Assembly: GCA_022842785.1 (NCBI GenBank)
Contig: JALHOW010000007.1
Location: 1-64,000 of the forward strand
Length of the DNA stretch: 64,000 bases
Source of the DNA: Hyphomicrobiaceae bacterium
GTDB lineage: Bacteria > Pseudomonadota > Alphaproteobacteria > Rhizobiales > Hyphomicrobiaceae
Direction of reading: 5' to 3'
Numbering within the stretch: position 1 is the first letter of the stretch; each line of letters opens with the position of its first letter. Shown here piece by piece: positions 35,679-44,900 of the stretch. The translations under genes were made by a program, and so were the position numbers. Below the pieces are notes generated by a model that was not told where the DNA came from, did not search any database, and saw nothing but the letters and a program-made list of their open reading frames with translations.

Positions 35679-35798
35679 CCCCTCTCCCCGCTCTTGCGGG
35701 GAGAGGGTTAGGGTGAGGGGCGGCCGCTTGTGCCAACGTTTGAGTATGCCGCCGCCCCTCATCCTAACCTTCTCCCCGTATAGGACGGGGAGAAGGGA
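35679..35798. repeat. compound palindromic repeat (family A), full unit 1
   Basis: Two hairpins, CCCTCTCCCC...GGGGAGAGGG (35679-35707) and CCTTCTCCCCG...CGGGGAGAAGG (35768-35796), face each other. Between them GGGTTAGGGTGAGGGGCGGC and GCCGCCCCTCATCCTAACC form long inverted arms around a spacer of about 25 bases. The same layout recurs at 50278-50394 in opposite orientation. It lies between two convergent genes (SDR and aldehyde dehydrogenase). Confidence 0.85.
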
Positions 35799-35856
35799 CT
35801 TGTTGCGTTCGCTGCTTGCTCGCGGCTCATTTAGATAGCGGCACTTCGCGATAAGT

Positions 35857-35892
35857 GGTTGCGAAGCACCTCTTCCCAGCAGCCCGCGGCAA
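35857..35892. repeat. 36-bp exact repeat, copy 2
   Basis: Identical to 225-260 over 36 bases. Here it borders the family A repeat on one side and the stop of the aldehyde dehydrogenase gene (35899) on the other. Confidence 0.8.
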
Positions 35893-35898
35893 ACCAAA

Positions 35899-37389
35899 TC
35901 AAGGCGTCATCAAATTCACGGTCACGTTCTTCTTGACCGTGAAGCTGTCGAGCATGCCTTCGAGCGAGAACTCCCGACCGATGCCGCTCTGCTTGACGCC
36001 GCCATACGAGTGACCGGGTGACTGGCCGAGACCCTGGTTGATCTGCACCCATCCGGCTTCGATCGCATGAGCGGTGCGGAGTGCGCGACCGATGTCCTTC
36101 GTCCACACGTAACCGGCGAGACCGTAGTGCGTCTGGTTGGCCATGCGGATGGCTTCCTGCTCGTCCGTCCATTTGATGGCGACGAGCACGGGACCGAAGA
36201 TCTCTTCCTTGGCGAGGCGCCAATCGTTGGCGTCATGCTCGAAGAGCGTCGGCACAGCGAAGAAGCCCTCTGAAAGCGGGCCTTCCTTCGGCGGCAGGCC
36301 ACCGAAGCGCAGCGTCGCGCCGGGCTGTTTGAGTCCTTCCTCGACGTAGCCGCAGACCTTGCGGAACTGCTTCTCGTTGATGATGGCGCCCATGTCGGTG
36401 TCCTCGTCGAGAGGATTGCCGATCTTGAGCTTGGCTGTCTTCTCTGCGAGCTTGTTGAGGAAATCGTCGAAGATGTCGGCGTGCAGGAAGAGGCGCGAAC
36501 CGGCCGTGCACGACTGGCTCTGGCGGGTGAAGCGCATCGCCGAGATGATACCGTCGACGACCCAATCCTCATTCGCATCCGGGTAGACGATCGAGGGGCT
36601 TTTGCCGCCGAGTTCGAGCGAGACCGGCACAATCCGCTCGGAAGCGGCCTTCATCACGAGCTTGCCGACCTCGGTCGAGCCCGTGAAGGAGAGCTTGCGC
36701 ACGCCGGGATGAGCCGAGAGCGCGGCGCCGACTTCCGTGCCATAGCCGGTGATGACGTTGAGCACGCCCTTGGGCATGAACTCCTGGCAGATGCGCGCTA
36801 CCCAGAGAATGCCGAGCGGCGCGTCTTCGGCGGCTTTGAGGACGAGCGTATTGCCGGCGCAGAGTGCGGGCGCGATCTTGAGCGAGCCAAGTAGCACCGG
36901 CGCATTCCACGGGATGATGGCGCCGACGACACCGATCGGCTCGCGCCGCGTGTAGCTCAGTACGTTCTCGCCGAAGGGAATGGTTTCGCCTTTGAGCTCG
37001 CTGGCGAGACCACCGAAGTAGCGGAAGATCTCAGCGACGCCTTTGGCTTCGGGGCGCGCCTGGGTCTTGATGGCATTGCCGGTCTCTTCGGCGACGATCT
37101 TCGCGAGTTCCTCGACGCGGGATTCGATCACGTCGGCTATGCGCGTGAGAAGACGGCCGCGATCGCGTGGCGGCACGCGCATCCACGCGGGGAAGGCAGC
37201 AGTCGCTGCCTTGACGGCGGTGTCGATATCTTCCGCGGTCCCGCGCGGCACGCTGGCGATCGGCTTGCGGTTGGCGGGGTTCAGTACCGTGATGGTCTCG
37301 CGCGCCTTGCCGTCAGTCCACGCGCCGTCGATCAGCATGGTCTCGTGGCGTAGGCTCGTGCCGGTTGTAGGTTTGCTGGTGACTGCCAT
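35899..37389 (-). CDS. aldehyde dehydrogenase
   Basis: 496 residues, full length. NAD-binding and catalytic features are present: IPWNAPVLLG, FTGSTEVGK, general base E259 in LELGGKSP, nucleophile C294 in SQSCTAGSRL, and KEEIFGPVL. It oxidises an aldehyde to a carboxylate with NAD(P)+. AAGGAG precedes the ATG. The downstream neighbours (Trm112, LON domain, thioredoxin) lie upstream on the same strand but are functionally unrelated housekeeping genes. Substrate class cannot be decided; it is closest in feel to betaine/gamma-aminobutyraldehyde-type enzymes. Confidence 0.9.
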   Translation of the reverse strand: MAVTSKPTTGTSLRHETMLIDGAWTDGKARETITVLNPANRKPIASVPRGTAEDIDTAVKAATAAFPAWMRVPPRDRGRLLTRIADVIESRVEELAKIVAEETGNAIKTQARPEAKGVAEIFRYFGGLASELKGETIPFGENVLSYTRREPIGVVGAIIPWNAPVLLGSLKIAPALCAGNTLVLKAAEDAPLGILWVARICQEFMPKGVLNVITGYGTEVGAALSAHPGVRKLSFTGSTEVGKLVMKAASERIVPVSLELGGKSPSIVYPDANEDWVVDGIISAMRFTRQSQSCTAGSRLFLHADIFDDFLNKLAEKTAKLKIGNPLDEDTDMGAIINEKQFRKVCGYVEEGLKQPGATLRFGGLPPKEGPLSEGFFAVPTLFEHDANDWRLAKEEIFGPVLVAIKWTDEQEAIRMANQTHYGLAGYVWTKDIGRALRTAHAIEAGWVQINQGLGQSPGHSYGGVKQSGIGREFSLEGMLDSFTVKKNVTVNLMTP

Positions 37390-37416
37390 GGTGGGCTCCT
37401 TCTTGGATTGTTTGGC

Positions 37417-37623
37417 TCAATCGAGCTGGCGGGCTTCAGAGGGCAGCAGATAGGGGACGCCGCTCTTGATCGGATAGGCAAGGCGGGCTGCGCGACTGAT
37501 CAGTTCCTGTTTCTTCTCGTCGTACTCGAGCGACGTCTTGGTCAATGGGCAGACAAGCAGCTCGAGAAAGCGTGGCGCGGTGCGCTCGGGACCCGGACCA
37601 GACGCTTCGCGAGGCTCATTCAT
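37417..37623 (-). CDS. Trm112-family protein
   Basis: 68 residues: [22 protein letters not shown], then [17 protein letters not shown]. This is the Trm112/YcaR zinc-ribbon-like fold, here with only one of the usual Cys residues (C27), as in many bacterial members. In eukaryotes Trm112 activates methyltransferases; the bacterial role is unclear. It follows the LON-domain gene by 11 bases and is probably co-transcribed. Confidence 0.88.
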   Translation of the reverse strand: MNEPREASGPGPERTAPRFLELLVCPLTKTSLEYDEKKQELISRAARLAYPIKSGVPYLLPSEARQLD

Positions 37624-37634
37624 TACAGCGTCCC

Positions 37635-38318
37635 TTATTGCAGGCGTGAGCTGGGCTTGCCCGTGGGGTCGGCGATCTCCATCTCGGCGAGCGCAATGAG
37701 CGCCGCAGCGCGGTCGGCGAGCGTTCGCGCTTCGAGAAGGGCCTGCTTCTCCGGCGGTGCGAAGGGACCCGCGATGGCGAGCCCGTTCACGAGATCCTCG
37801 TTCTCGGACTGCTGGATGGCCTCCCAGTCCGGCTTCAAGTTGCGTGCATTGAGATAACGCTGCAGGACGGCAAGAAGGTGATCGCGAGGCACGTCCTCGG
37901 CTCCCTGGGCCGGCACGAGATCATCGGCAAAGCGATCATACGAGACGTCGAGCGTGCGATAGGGCGTTCCGCTGTTGGCTTCTTCGCCCGTATCGAAGCG
38001 GCAGATGCCGGTGAGCGTGATCAGAAGGCGTCCGTCCGACTGCTCCTGGAACGCTGAAAGCCGCGCCGCGCAGCCGACGGCCTGCAGCGGTGCCGTGCGC
38101 AAGGAAGGCGAGCCGGTGGTGCCGCCATCGCCAGTCGGCTGGATGATGCCGATGATCCGATCGCCGCGCAGCACATCGTCCACCATCGCGAGGTAACGCG
38201 GCTCGAAGACATTGAGCGGCAGCGTCGTGCGCGGGAGCGTGATCGCGCCGAGCAGCGGGAACACCGGGATGCGCGCCGGCAAGTCCGATGTCGAACGGTA
38301 TTGCTCCAGAAACCTCAC
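37635..38318 (-). CDS. LON N-terminal (substrate-binding) domain protein
   Basis: 227 residues from a GTG at 38318 with AGGAG upstream. It has only the LON N-terminal domain: [34 protein letters not shown], then IGIIQPTG and [24 protein letters not shown]. There is no ATPase or protease part. Such stand-alone domains are frequent in Alphaproteobacteria beside the YbbN-type thioredoxin and Trm112 genes, as here, and have no proven function. Confidence 0.88.
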   Translation of the reverse strand: MRFLEQYRSTSDLPARIPVFPLLGAITLPRTTLPLNVFEPRYLAMVDDVLRGDRIIGIIQPTGDGGTTGSPSLRTAPLQAVGCAARLSAFQEQSDGRLLITLTGICRFDTGEEANSGTPYRTLDVSYDRFADDLVPAQGAEDVPRDHLLAVLQRYLNARNLKPDWEAIQQSENEDLVNGLAIAGPFAPPEKQALLEARTLADRAAALIALAEMEIADPTGKPSSRLQ

Positions 38319-38366
38319 GCCTCACGTACTCCTGTGGCCGACCGAGCCCGCGGTGCGGCCTTCACA

Positions 38367-39278
38367 TTACGCGAACAGCAGCGACGAGAGCCGCCGCCGA
38401 CCGTCGAGCGTTGCTGGGTCCTTGGGACCCCAGGCCTCGAACAGTTCGACGAGCTGCTTGCGCGCCGCTTCGTCGTTCCACTTGCGATCGCGGCGGAAGC
38501 TCTCGAGCAGGTGGCTCACCGCTTCCTCCTTCTCGCCGATGGCGGCGAGCGCCGTCGCGAGGTCGATGCGCGACTGATGATCGGCGGGATTGCTCTCGAC
38601 CTTGCCTTTCAGCTCGCCGAGATTGCCGGTGTCCTGGCCGCGCTTGGCGAGACCGAGAGCGGCGCGCACGCTCGCGAGCGGAGCGGCATCGCGCTTGTCG
38701 GGTGGCGCCAGTTCGAGGGTCTGCTCGGCACGTTCGAGATCGCCGGTCTGAAGGTAACAGCGCGCGAGGCCCGCGAGCGCCTTGATGTTGTCGGCCTCTT
38801 CCTGAAGCACGGCCGCGAAAATCTCGGCGGCCGTCTGGATGTCACCCTCTTCGAAAGCCTTCTCACCTTCGGCAATGGCGTGCTCGAGATCTGCGGCGCC
38901 GGCATCGCCGACGAGGCGATCGACGAATGCCTTGATCTGGCTTTCGGGCTGGGCGCCGGCGAAGCCGTCCACCGGGCGCCCGTCGAGGAAGGCATAGACC
39001 GTCGGGATGGACTGCACGCGGAGCTGCTGGGCGATGGCGGGATGCTCATCGATGTTGATCTTGACGAGACGCACCTTACCGCCGGCGGCCCGTACAACTT
39101 TTTCGATGATGGGTGTGAGCTGCTTGCAGGGGCCGCACCAGGGGGCCCAGAAATCCACGATCACCGGCTGCTCGCGGGACGCCTCGATGACGTCCTTCAT
39201 GAAGCCCGCCGTCGTCGTGTCTTTGATCACGTCTCCGCCGGGGCCGGCTGCCCCAGGGGCCTTCTGGCCGAATTCCAT
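38367..39278 (-). CDS. YbbN/CnoX-type thioredoxin with TPR region
   Basis: 303 residues. An N-terminal thioredoxin domain with WAPWCGPCKQL (active Cys 48 and 51) is followed by tetratricopeptide helices (ALAGLARCYLQTGDLERAEQTL) and a C-terminal FRRDRKWNDEAARKQLVELFEAWG. This layout defines YbbN/CnoX, a holdase that protects GroEL/DnaK clients from oxidation. The intact CGPC, absent from the E. coli protein, suggests true oxidoreductase activity as in Caulobacter. It lies upstream of the LON-domain gene in the same orientation. Confidence 0.9.
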   Translation of the reverse strand: MEFGQKAPGAAGPGGDVIKDTTTAGFMKDVIEASREQPVIVDFWAPWCGPCKQLTPIIEKVVRAAGGKVRLVKINIDEHPAIAQQLRVQSIPTVYAFLDGRPVDGFAGAQPESQIKAFVDRLVGDAGAADLEHAIAEGEKAFEEGDIQTAAEIFAAVLQEEADNIKALAGLARCYLQTGDLERAEQTLELAPPDKRDAAPLASVRAALGLAKRGQDTGNLGELKGKVESNPADHQSRIDLATALAAIGEKEEAVSHLLESFRRDRKWNDEAARKQLVELFEAWGPKDPATLDGRRRLSSLLFA

Positions 39279-39314
39279 ACGTTCAACTCCCGAGATGCGC
39301 GAATTCGCTGTCCG

Positions 39315-39824
39315 TCAGCCGGTCTCGCCGGGTGCATCGATGGCGACAACGAGAGGTTCGTGTCCGGTGGCGCGCATGAAACGCAAAAGATCGTCGCGCG
39401 CGATGCTCGTCGTCGCCGTGTTCACCAGCGGGTGGCAGTTGATCCTTTCATAGCCCATGAGGCGTTCGTCCACCACCACGCTCACGCGCTTCTGATCATC
39501 GTTAATGAGGGCCAAAGCCGTGACCGAGCCCGGGAGAATGCCCAATACCTCCTGCAACAACTCCGGCTTGCCGAAGCTCAGCCGCGCCGCGCCGATCTGC
39601 TTATGCAGGGATTTGAGGTCCACGGGCGTGTGGCTCTCAGCGACGACGAGGAACAGCTTTCCCTTGGCATCCTTGAGGAAGAGGTTCTTGGTGTGACCAC
39701 CCGAGAGGTCGCGCTCCAGGCGCGCACTCTCGGCGACGGTGAACACTGCCTCGTGCTCGACCGTCTCGGTCACGATGCCGAGCTCGGTCAGGCGCGCGAA
39801 CAGCTCGTCTCGTGTAACGGGCAT
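39315..39824 (-). CDS. YbaK/ProX-type aminoacyl-tRNA deacylase
   Basis: 169 residues from an ATG at 39824. VFTVAESARLERDLSGGHTKNLFLKDAKG and LVVAESHTPVDLKSLHKQIGAARLSF match the prolyl-tRNA-editing ProX/YbaK domain, with the conserved K and GGHTKNLF loop; it should clear Ala-tRNA(Pro). It begins 10 bases before the gltD stop (39832) is passed, with GAGGA inside the gltD end, so it is translationally coupled to gltD. The frame extends back to 40043 within gltD as a shadow. Confidence 0.88.
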   Translation of the reverse strand: MPVTRDELFARLTELGIVTETVEHEAVFTVAESARLERDLSGGHTKNLFLKDAKGKLFLVVAESHTPVDLKSLHKQIGAARLSFGKPELLQEVLGILPGSVTALALINDDQKRVSVVVDERLMGYERINCHPLVNTATTSIARDDLLRFMRATGHEPLVVAIDAPGETG

Positions 39825-39831
39825 GAGGTCC

Positions 39832-41277
39832 TCAGCGAGGCAGATCCGTGCGCCCCATGAGATAGCGATCGATCGAGGCCGCGGCTTGCCGGCCCTCACG
39901 GATCGCCCACACGACGAGGCTCTGGCCGCGGCGCATGTCGCCCGCAACGAAGACCTTGTCGCGGCCACGAATGCGGTAGTCGCGCTCGTTGGCTTCGAGG
40001 CCCTTGAAGCGGCCACGTGCGACGACGGGCAGGTCGAGCTCACTCACGACATCGCTCTCGATGGGGCCGGAAAAGCCCATGGCGAGAAGCACGAGATCGG
40101 CGTCGAGCGTGCCCTCGGAGCCGGGGACCGGCTGCAGCTTGTTGTCGACGCGCGTGTAGTGGAGCTTCTTGATCTTGCCGTTCTCGCCGGAGAAGCCCGT
40201 CGTCGAGATCGAGTATTCGACCTCGGCACCCTCGGCCTGGCTCGATGAGATGCGCAGCCTGAGCGGCCAGTGCGGCCAGGAGAGCGACTTGTTCTCCATC
40301 TTCGGCGGCTGCGGCATGATCTCGAGCTGCGTCACGGACTTCGCACCCTGGCGGAAGGATGTGCCGATACAGTCGGAGCCGGTATCACCGCCGCCGATGA
40401 CGATGACGTGCTTGTCCTTGGCGCTGATTTCGCTCGTGCCCTTGGCGACGCCTTCGCCGGATACACGCCGGTTCTGCTGCGGCAGGAAATCCATGGCGTA
40501 GTGAATGCCATCGAGATCGCGGCCCGGTGACTTGGCGAAGAAGTCGAAGGGTTGCTCCGATCCGCCGGTCAGCAGGACGGCGTCATGCGACTTCTTGAGT
40601 GAGGCAACCGTCACCGACTTACCGACATGGGTATTGCAGTGGAAGGTGACGCCCTCGGCTTCCATCTGCTTCACGCGGCGTTCGATGACGACCTTCTCGA
40701 GCTTGAAGTCCGGAATGCCGTAGCGGAGCAGGCCGCCCGGATAGGCGTTCTTCTCGTAGACGTGCACTTCGTGGCCGGTGCGCGCGAGCTGCTGGGCAGC
40801 GGCAAGACCGGCGGGGCCCGAGCCGATGACGGCGACGCGCTTTCCCGTCTTCGTCTCAGCGGGCTGCGGCACCCACTTGTTGCCGTTGTCGGCGAAGGTG
40901 CGCTCGGCGATCGAGTATTCGATCGTCTTGATGGTGACGGGCACGTCCTCGATGTTGAGCGTGCAGGCGGCTTCGCACGGTGCCGGACAAACGCGGCCCG
41001 TGACCTCGGGGAAGTTATTCGTCGAATGGAGGTTGACCGAAGCCGTCGACCACTGACCCTGATAGACGAGATCGTTCCAGTCGGGGATCTGGTTGTTGAT
41101 CGGGCAGCCGTTGTGGCAATAGGGAATGCCGCAATCCATGCAGCGCGCGGCCTGCGTCTTGACTTCGGGCTCCGGCAGCGGCTCGACGAATTCGCGATAG
41201 TGCTTCAGACGCTCCTCGACCGGACGATAGCCGCGGTCGGTGCGGTCAAACTCCATGAAGCCTGTAATCTTACCCAT
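39832..41277 (-). CDS. gltD: glutamate synthase small (beta) subunit
   Basis: 481 residues. The N-terminal Cys-rich domain (C46, C49, C54, C58 in [15 protein letters not shown]) carries an iron-sulfur cluster; [20 protein letters not shown] binds FAD and [10 protein letters not shown] binds NADPH. It passes electrons from NADPH to the GltB subunit for glutamate synthesis from 2-oxoglutarate and glutamine. It lies 41 bases downstream of a GST gene that separates it from gltB, and is followed by the ProX gene. Confidence 0.95.
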   Translation of the reverse strand: MGKITGFMEFDRTDRGYRPVEERLKHYREFVEPLPEPEVKTQAARCMDCGIPYCHNGCPINNQIPDWNDLVYQGQWSTASVNLHSTNNFPEVTGRVCPAPCEAACTLNIEDVPVTIKTIEYSIAERTFADNGNKWVPQPAETKTGKRVAVIGSGPAGLAAAQQLARTGHEVHVYEKNAYPGGLLRYGIPDFKLEKVVIERRVKQMEAEGVTFHCNTHVGKSVTVASLKKSHDAVLLTGGSEQPFDFFAKSPGRDLDGIHYAMDFLPQQNRRVSGEGVAKGTSEISAKDKHVIVIGGGDTGSDCIGTSFRQGAKSVTQLEIMPQPPKMENKSLSWPHWPLRLRISSSQAEGAEVEYSISTTGFSGENGKIKKLHYTRVDNKLQPVPGSEGTLDADLVLLAMGFSGPIESDVVSELDLPVVARGRFKGLEANERDYRIRGRDKVFVAGDMRRGQSLVVWAIREGRQAAASIDRYLMGRTDLPR

Positions 41278-41318
41278 TTATCTCGCCTCTCGGATCGGCG
41301 TGTATCGGAATTGTTGCT

Positions 41319-41900
41319 TTAGTGGATGCGCAAGCTGTCTTCACAGCGCGCGATCCATTTTCGGATACCTGGTCGCTCGGCGAGATCGAAGCCGCCTTCG
41401 TCTGCCATGCGCGTGTATGCGACGACCGCGATATCGGCGATCGTCGGCGCGGAGCCTGCGAGGTAGTCGTGCCCGGCGAGCTGCTGCTCGATGAAATCGA
41501 GCGCTTTCTCGGCCCGCTCAACGCGCCACGCTTCGCGCTCGGCCTTCGTGCGACCGAGATACTTCATGTGAAAGCGGCACACCGCGACATAGGGCTCGTG
41601 GCTGTACTGCTCCCAGAAGAGCCACTCGTCGATCTTCGCCTGAGCGAAGCCGTCGTCCGGCAGAAGGTGTGAGCCGCGTGCGAGGTAGCGGATGATCGCG
41701 TTCGACTGCGCGAGCGTGCGTCCGTCGTCAAACTCGACGCCTGGCACCTGACCCTGCGGAAACTTCGCGAGGTAGGCGGCGGTGCGCGACTCGCCCTTCA
41801 TGATGTCGATCGGCACCCAGGTGTAGGGGCGGCCGATCGCGTCGGCCGTCCACTTCACCTTCAGGCAGTTGCCCGAGATGGCGTCACCATAGATCTTCAT
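41319..41900 (-). CDS. glutathione S-transferase between gltB and gltD
   Basis: 193 residues. Thioredoxin-like N-terminal half with FPQGQVPGVEFDDG (cis-Pro) and LAQSNAIIRYLARGS, and a helical C-terminal half with AGSAPTIADIAVVAYTRMADEGG. The ATG lies four bases after the gltB stop and its GGAG overlaps the end of gltB, so it is part of the gltB-gltD transcript. A GST inside this operon is not standard in model bacteria; a link to glutamate supply for glutathione is attractive but speculative. Confidence 0.85.
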   Translation of the reverse strand: MKIYGDAISGNCLKVKWTADAIGRPYTWVPIDIMKGESRTAAYLAKFPQGQVPGVEFDDGRTLAQSNAIIRYLARGSHLLPDDGFAQAKIDEWLFWEQYSHEPYVAVCRFHMKYLGRTKAEREAWRVERAEKALDFIEQQLAGHDYLAGSAPTIADIAVVAYTRMADEGGFDLAERPGIRKWIARCEDSLRIH

Positions 41901-41904
41901 GACG

Positions 41905-44900
41905 TCACTCCGCGGGCTTGGCTTTCGCCTTGCCGTTGCCCTTGGGCTGGGCCGCGGCTTTGGGCACGCCGATCTCGATCACGCCGAGGCCAGTGGTGTC
42001 GGCCTCCTGGAGTTTTGCCATCTCGCTCAGAGCGCGGCGGTACTCGATCGGCATGACCTTGCGGAACTTCGCACTCCACTTCGGCCAGTCGGAAAGGATC
42101 TCCTGCGCCTTGGCCGAATTCGTGTAGTGCGCGTGACGCGTTATGAGTGCGTGCAGACGCTCGGCATCCTGCTCCGACATGTTCTGCATGACATCGACGA
42201 GGCCATGGCTCGCGAGATCGCCGCTCTGGTTGGCGAGGCGGCGCATGACTTCCTCTTCCGCAGCAACCGGCTCCAGGTCGACCATGGAGAGATTGCAGCG
42301 CGTGTCGAAATCACCGGCCTCGTCGAGCACGTACGCGACGCCCCCCGACATGCCGGCCGCGAAGTTACGTCCCGTGGGCCCGAGCACGACGACGACACCG
42401 CCCGTCATGTACTCGCAGCAATGATCGCCGGTGCCTTCGACGACCGCATAGGCGCCGGAGTTGCGGACGGCAAAGCGCTCGCCCGCGATGCCGCGGAAGT
42501 AGCACTCGCCGCCGATCGCGCCGTACAGCACGGTGTTACCGACGATCATGCTCTCTTCCGGAACGATGCCGGACTTCGGATCCGGTCGCACGATCAGCTT
42601 GCCGCCCGAAAGGCCCTTACCGACGTAGTCGTTGCCTTCGCCGACGAGATCGAGCGTGACGCCGCGCGCGACCCAAGCGCCGAAGCTCTGGCCGGCAATG
42701 CCCTTGATCGAGAGCCAGATCGAGTCCTCGGCGAGACCGGCATGGCCGTGCGCCTTGGCGACCTCGCCCGAGAGCATGGCACCTGCCGCGCGATCGCGGT
42801 TCGAGATTGCGAACTCGGCTTTGACGGGCTTCTTTGCCTCGATCGCGGACTTGGCAGCCTCGATGAACTTGCGGTCGAGAACCTTGTCGAGGCCATGATC
42901 CTGACGCTCGCAATTGTAGATCGCGACGCCGGCGGGCACGACGGGCTTGTGGAAGAGCTTCTCGAAATCGAGACCGCGTGCCTTCCAGTGGCCGATGGCC
43001 TTGTCCTTGTCGAGGTAATCGGACTGGCCAACCATCTCGTTCACCGAGCGGAAGCCGAGTTCTGCCATGATCTCGCGTACTTCCTCCGCAATGAAGAAGA
43101 AGAAGTTCACGACATGCTCGGGCTGGCCCTTGAAGCGCTTCCTGAGCTCGGGGTCCTGCGTCGCGACGCCGACCGGGCACGTGTTCAAGTGGCACTTGCG
43201 CATCATGATGCAGCCGGCCGCGATGAGCGGCGCAGTCGCAAAGCCGAACTCGTCCGCGCCGAGCAACGCGCCGATGACGACGTCGCGCCCCGTGCGGATG
43301 CCGCCATCGACCTGCACCGCAATGCGCCCGCGCAGGCGGTTCATGACGAGCGTCTGGTGTGTCTCGGCGAGACCGATCTCCCAGGGGCTGCCGGCGTGCT
43401 TGATGGAGGTGAGCGGCGACGCGCCCGTGCCGCCCTCGAAGCCCGAGATGGTCACGTGATCCGCGCGCGCCTTGGCGACGCCCGCCGCGACCGTGCCGAC
43501 GCCGACCTCGGAGACGAGCTTGACCGACACGTCCGCGCTCGGGTTGACGTTCTTCAAGTCATAGATGAGCTGCGCGAGGTCCTCGATCGAATAGATGTCG
43601 TGATGCGGCGGCGGTGAGATGAGGCCGACGCCCGGCGTCGAGTGGCGCACCTTGGCAATGACCTGATCGACCTTGTGGCCGGGCAACTGGCCGCCTTCGC
43701 CGGGCTTGGCACCCTGCGCCATCTTGATCTGCATGAGGTCGGAGTTGACGAGGTACTCCGTCGTCACGCCGAACCGGCCCGAGGCCACCTGCTTGATCGC
43801 CGAGCGCATGCTGTCGCCGTTCGGCATGGGCACGTAGCGGTCGGCTTCCTCGCCGCCTTCGCCCGTGTTCGACTTGCCGCCGATACGGTTCATGGCGATC
43901 GCGAGCGTGGTGTGCGCCTCGCGGCTGATCGAGCCGAAGCTCATCGCACCGGTCGAAAAGCGCTTCACGATCTTCTCTGCCGGCTCGACTTCCTCGATCG
44001 GTACGGGCTTGCGCTTCATCTCCGCAGCGCCCTTGATCCGGAACAGCCCGCGCATGGTCATGAGCTGCTCGGACTGGTCGTTGATCTGCGCCGCGTAGTC
44101 GCGCCACTTCTGCGGGATCTTGCCCGCCATCGCATCCTCGTTGGAGGTCGAACGCACGGCGTGCTGCAGGTCAGCGACAACGCTCGGCCGCCACGAATGC
44201 GACTCGCCGCGCGTGCGGTAGGCATACTCGCCGCCCACTTCGAGCATGTTCTCCAGATAGGGCACATCGCCGAAGGCCTGGCGGTGACGCTCGGCCGTCT
44301 CGCGCGCGATCTGGAAGAGACCGACGCCCTCGATCTGCGTGTGCGTGCCCGTGAAGTACTTCTTCACGAAGCTCGACTTGAGACCGACCGCATCGAAGAT
44401 CTGCGCGCCGCAATAGGACTGATAGGTCGAGATGCCCATCTTGGACATGACCTTGAGCAGCGCCTTGTCGATGGCCTTAATGAAGCGCTTGTTTGCTTCC
44501 TTCACATCGAGCCCGGCATCGAGCTCCGGTGCGAGCTGCTCGACGGTCTCGAAAGCGAGATAAGGATTGATCGCTTCGGCGCCGTAACCCGCGAGTGTCG
44601 CGAACTGGTTTACCTCGTACGCCTCACCCGTCTCGACAACGAGCCCGACCGAGGTCCTGAGACCCTGCCGGATGAGGTGATGGTGCACGGCGGATGTTGC
44701 GAGCAGCGAAGGCACCGGAATGCGATCCGGGCCGGTCGCGCGATCCGACAGGATGATGATGTTGTAGTCGCTGGAGCGGACGGCCTCCTCGGCCTCCGCG
44801 CATACGACATCGAGCGCTGTTGCCATGCCGGCAGCACCGGCTTCGGCGGCGTAGGTGATGTCGATGGTGATCGACGAGAACTGGTTGTCGGCAACTTCGC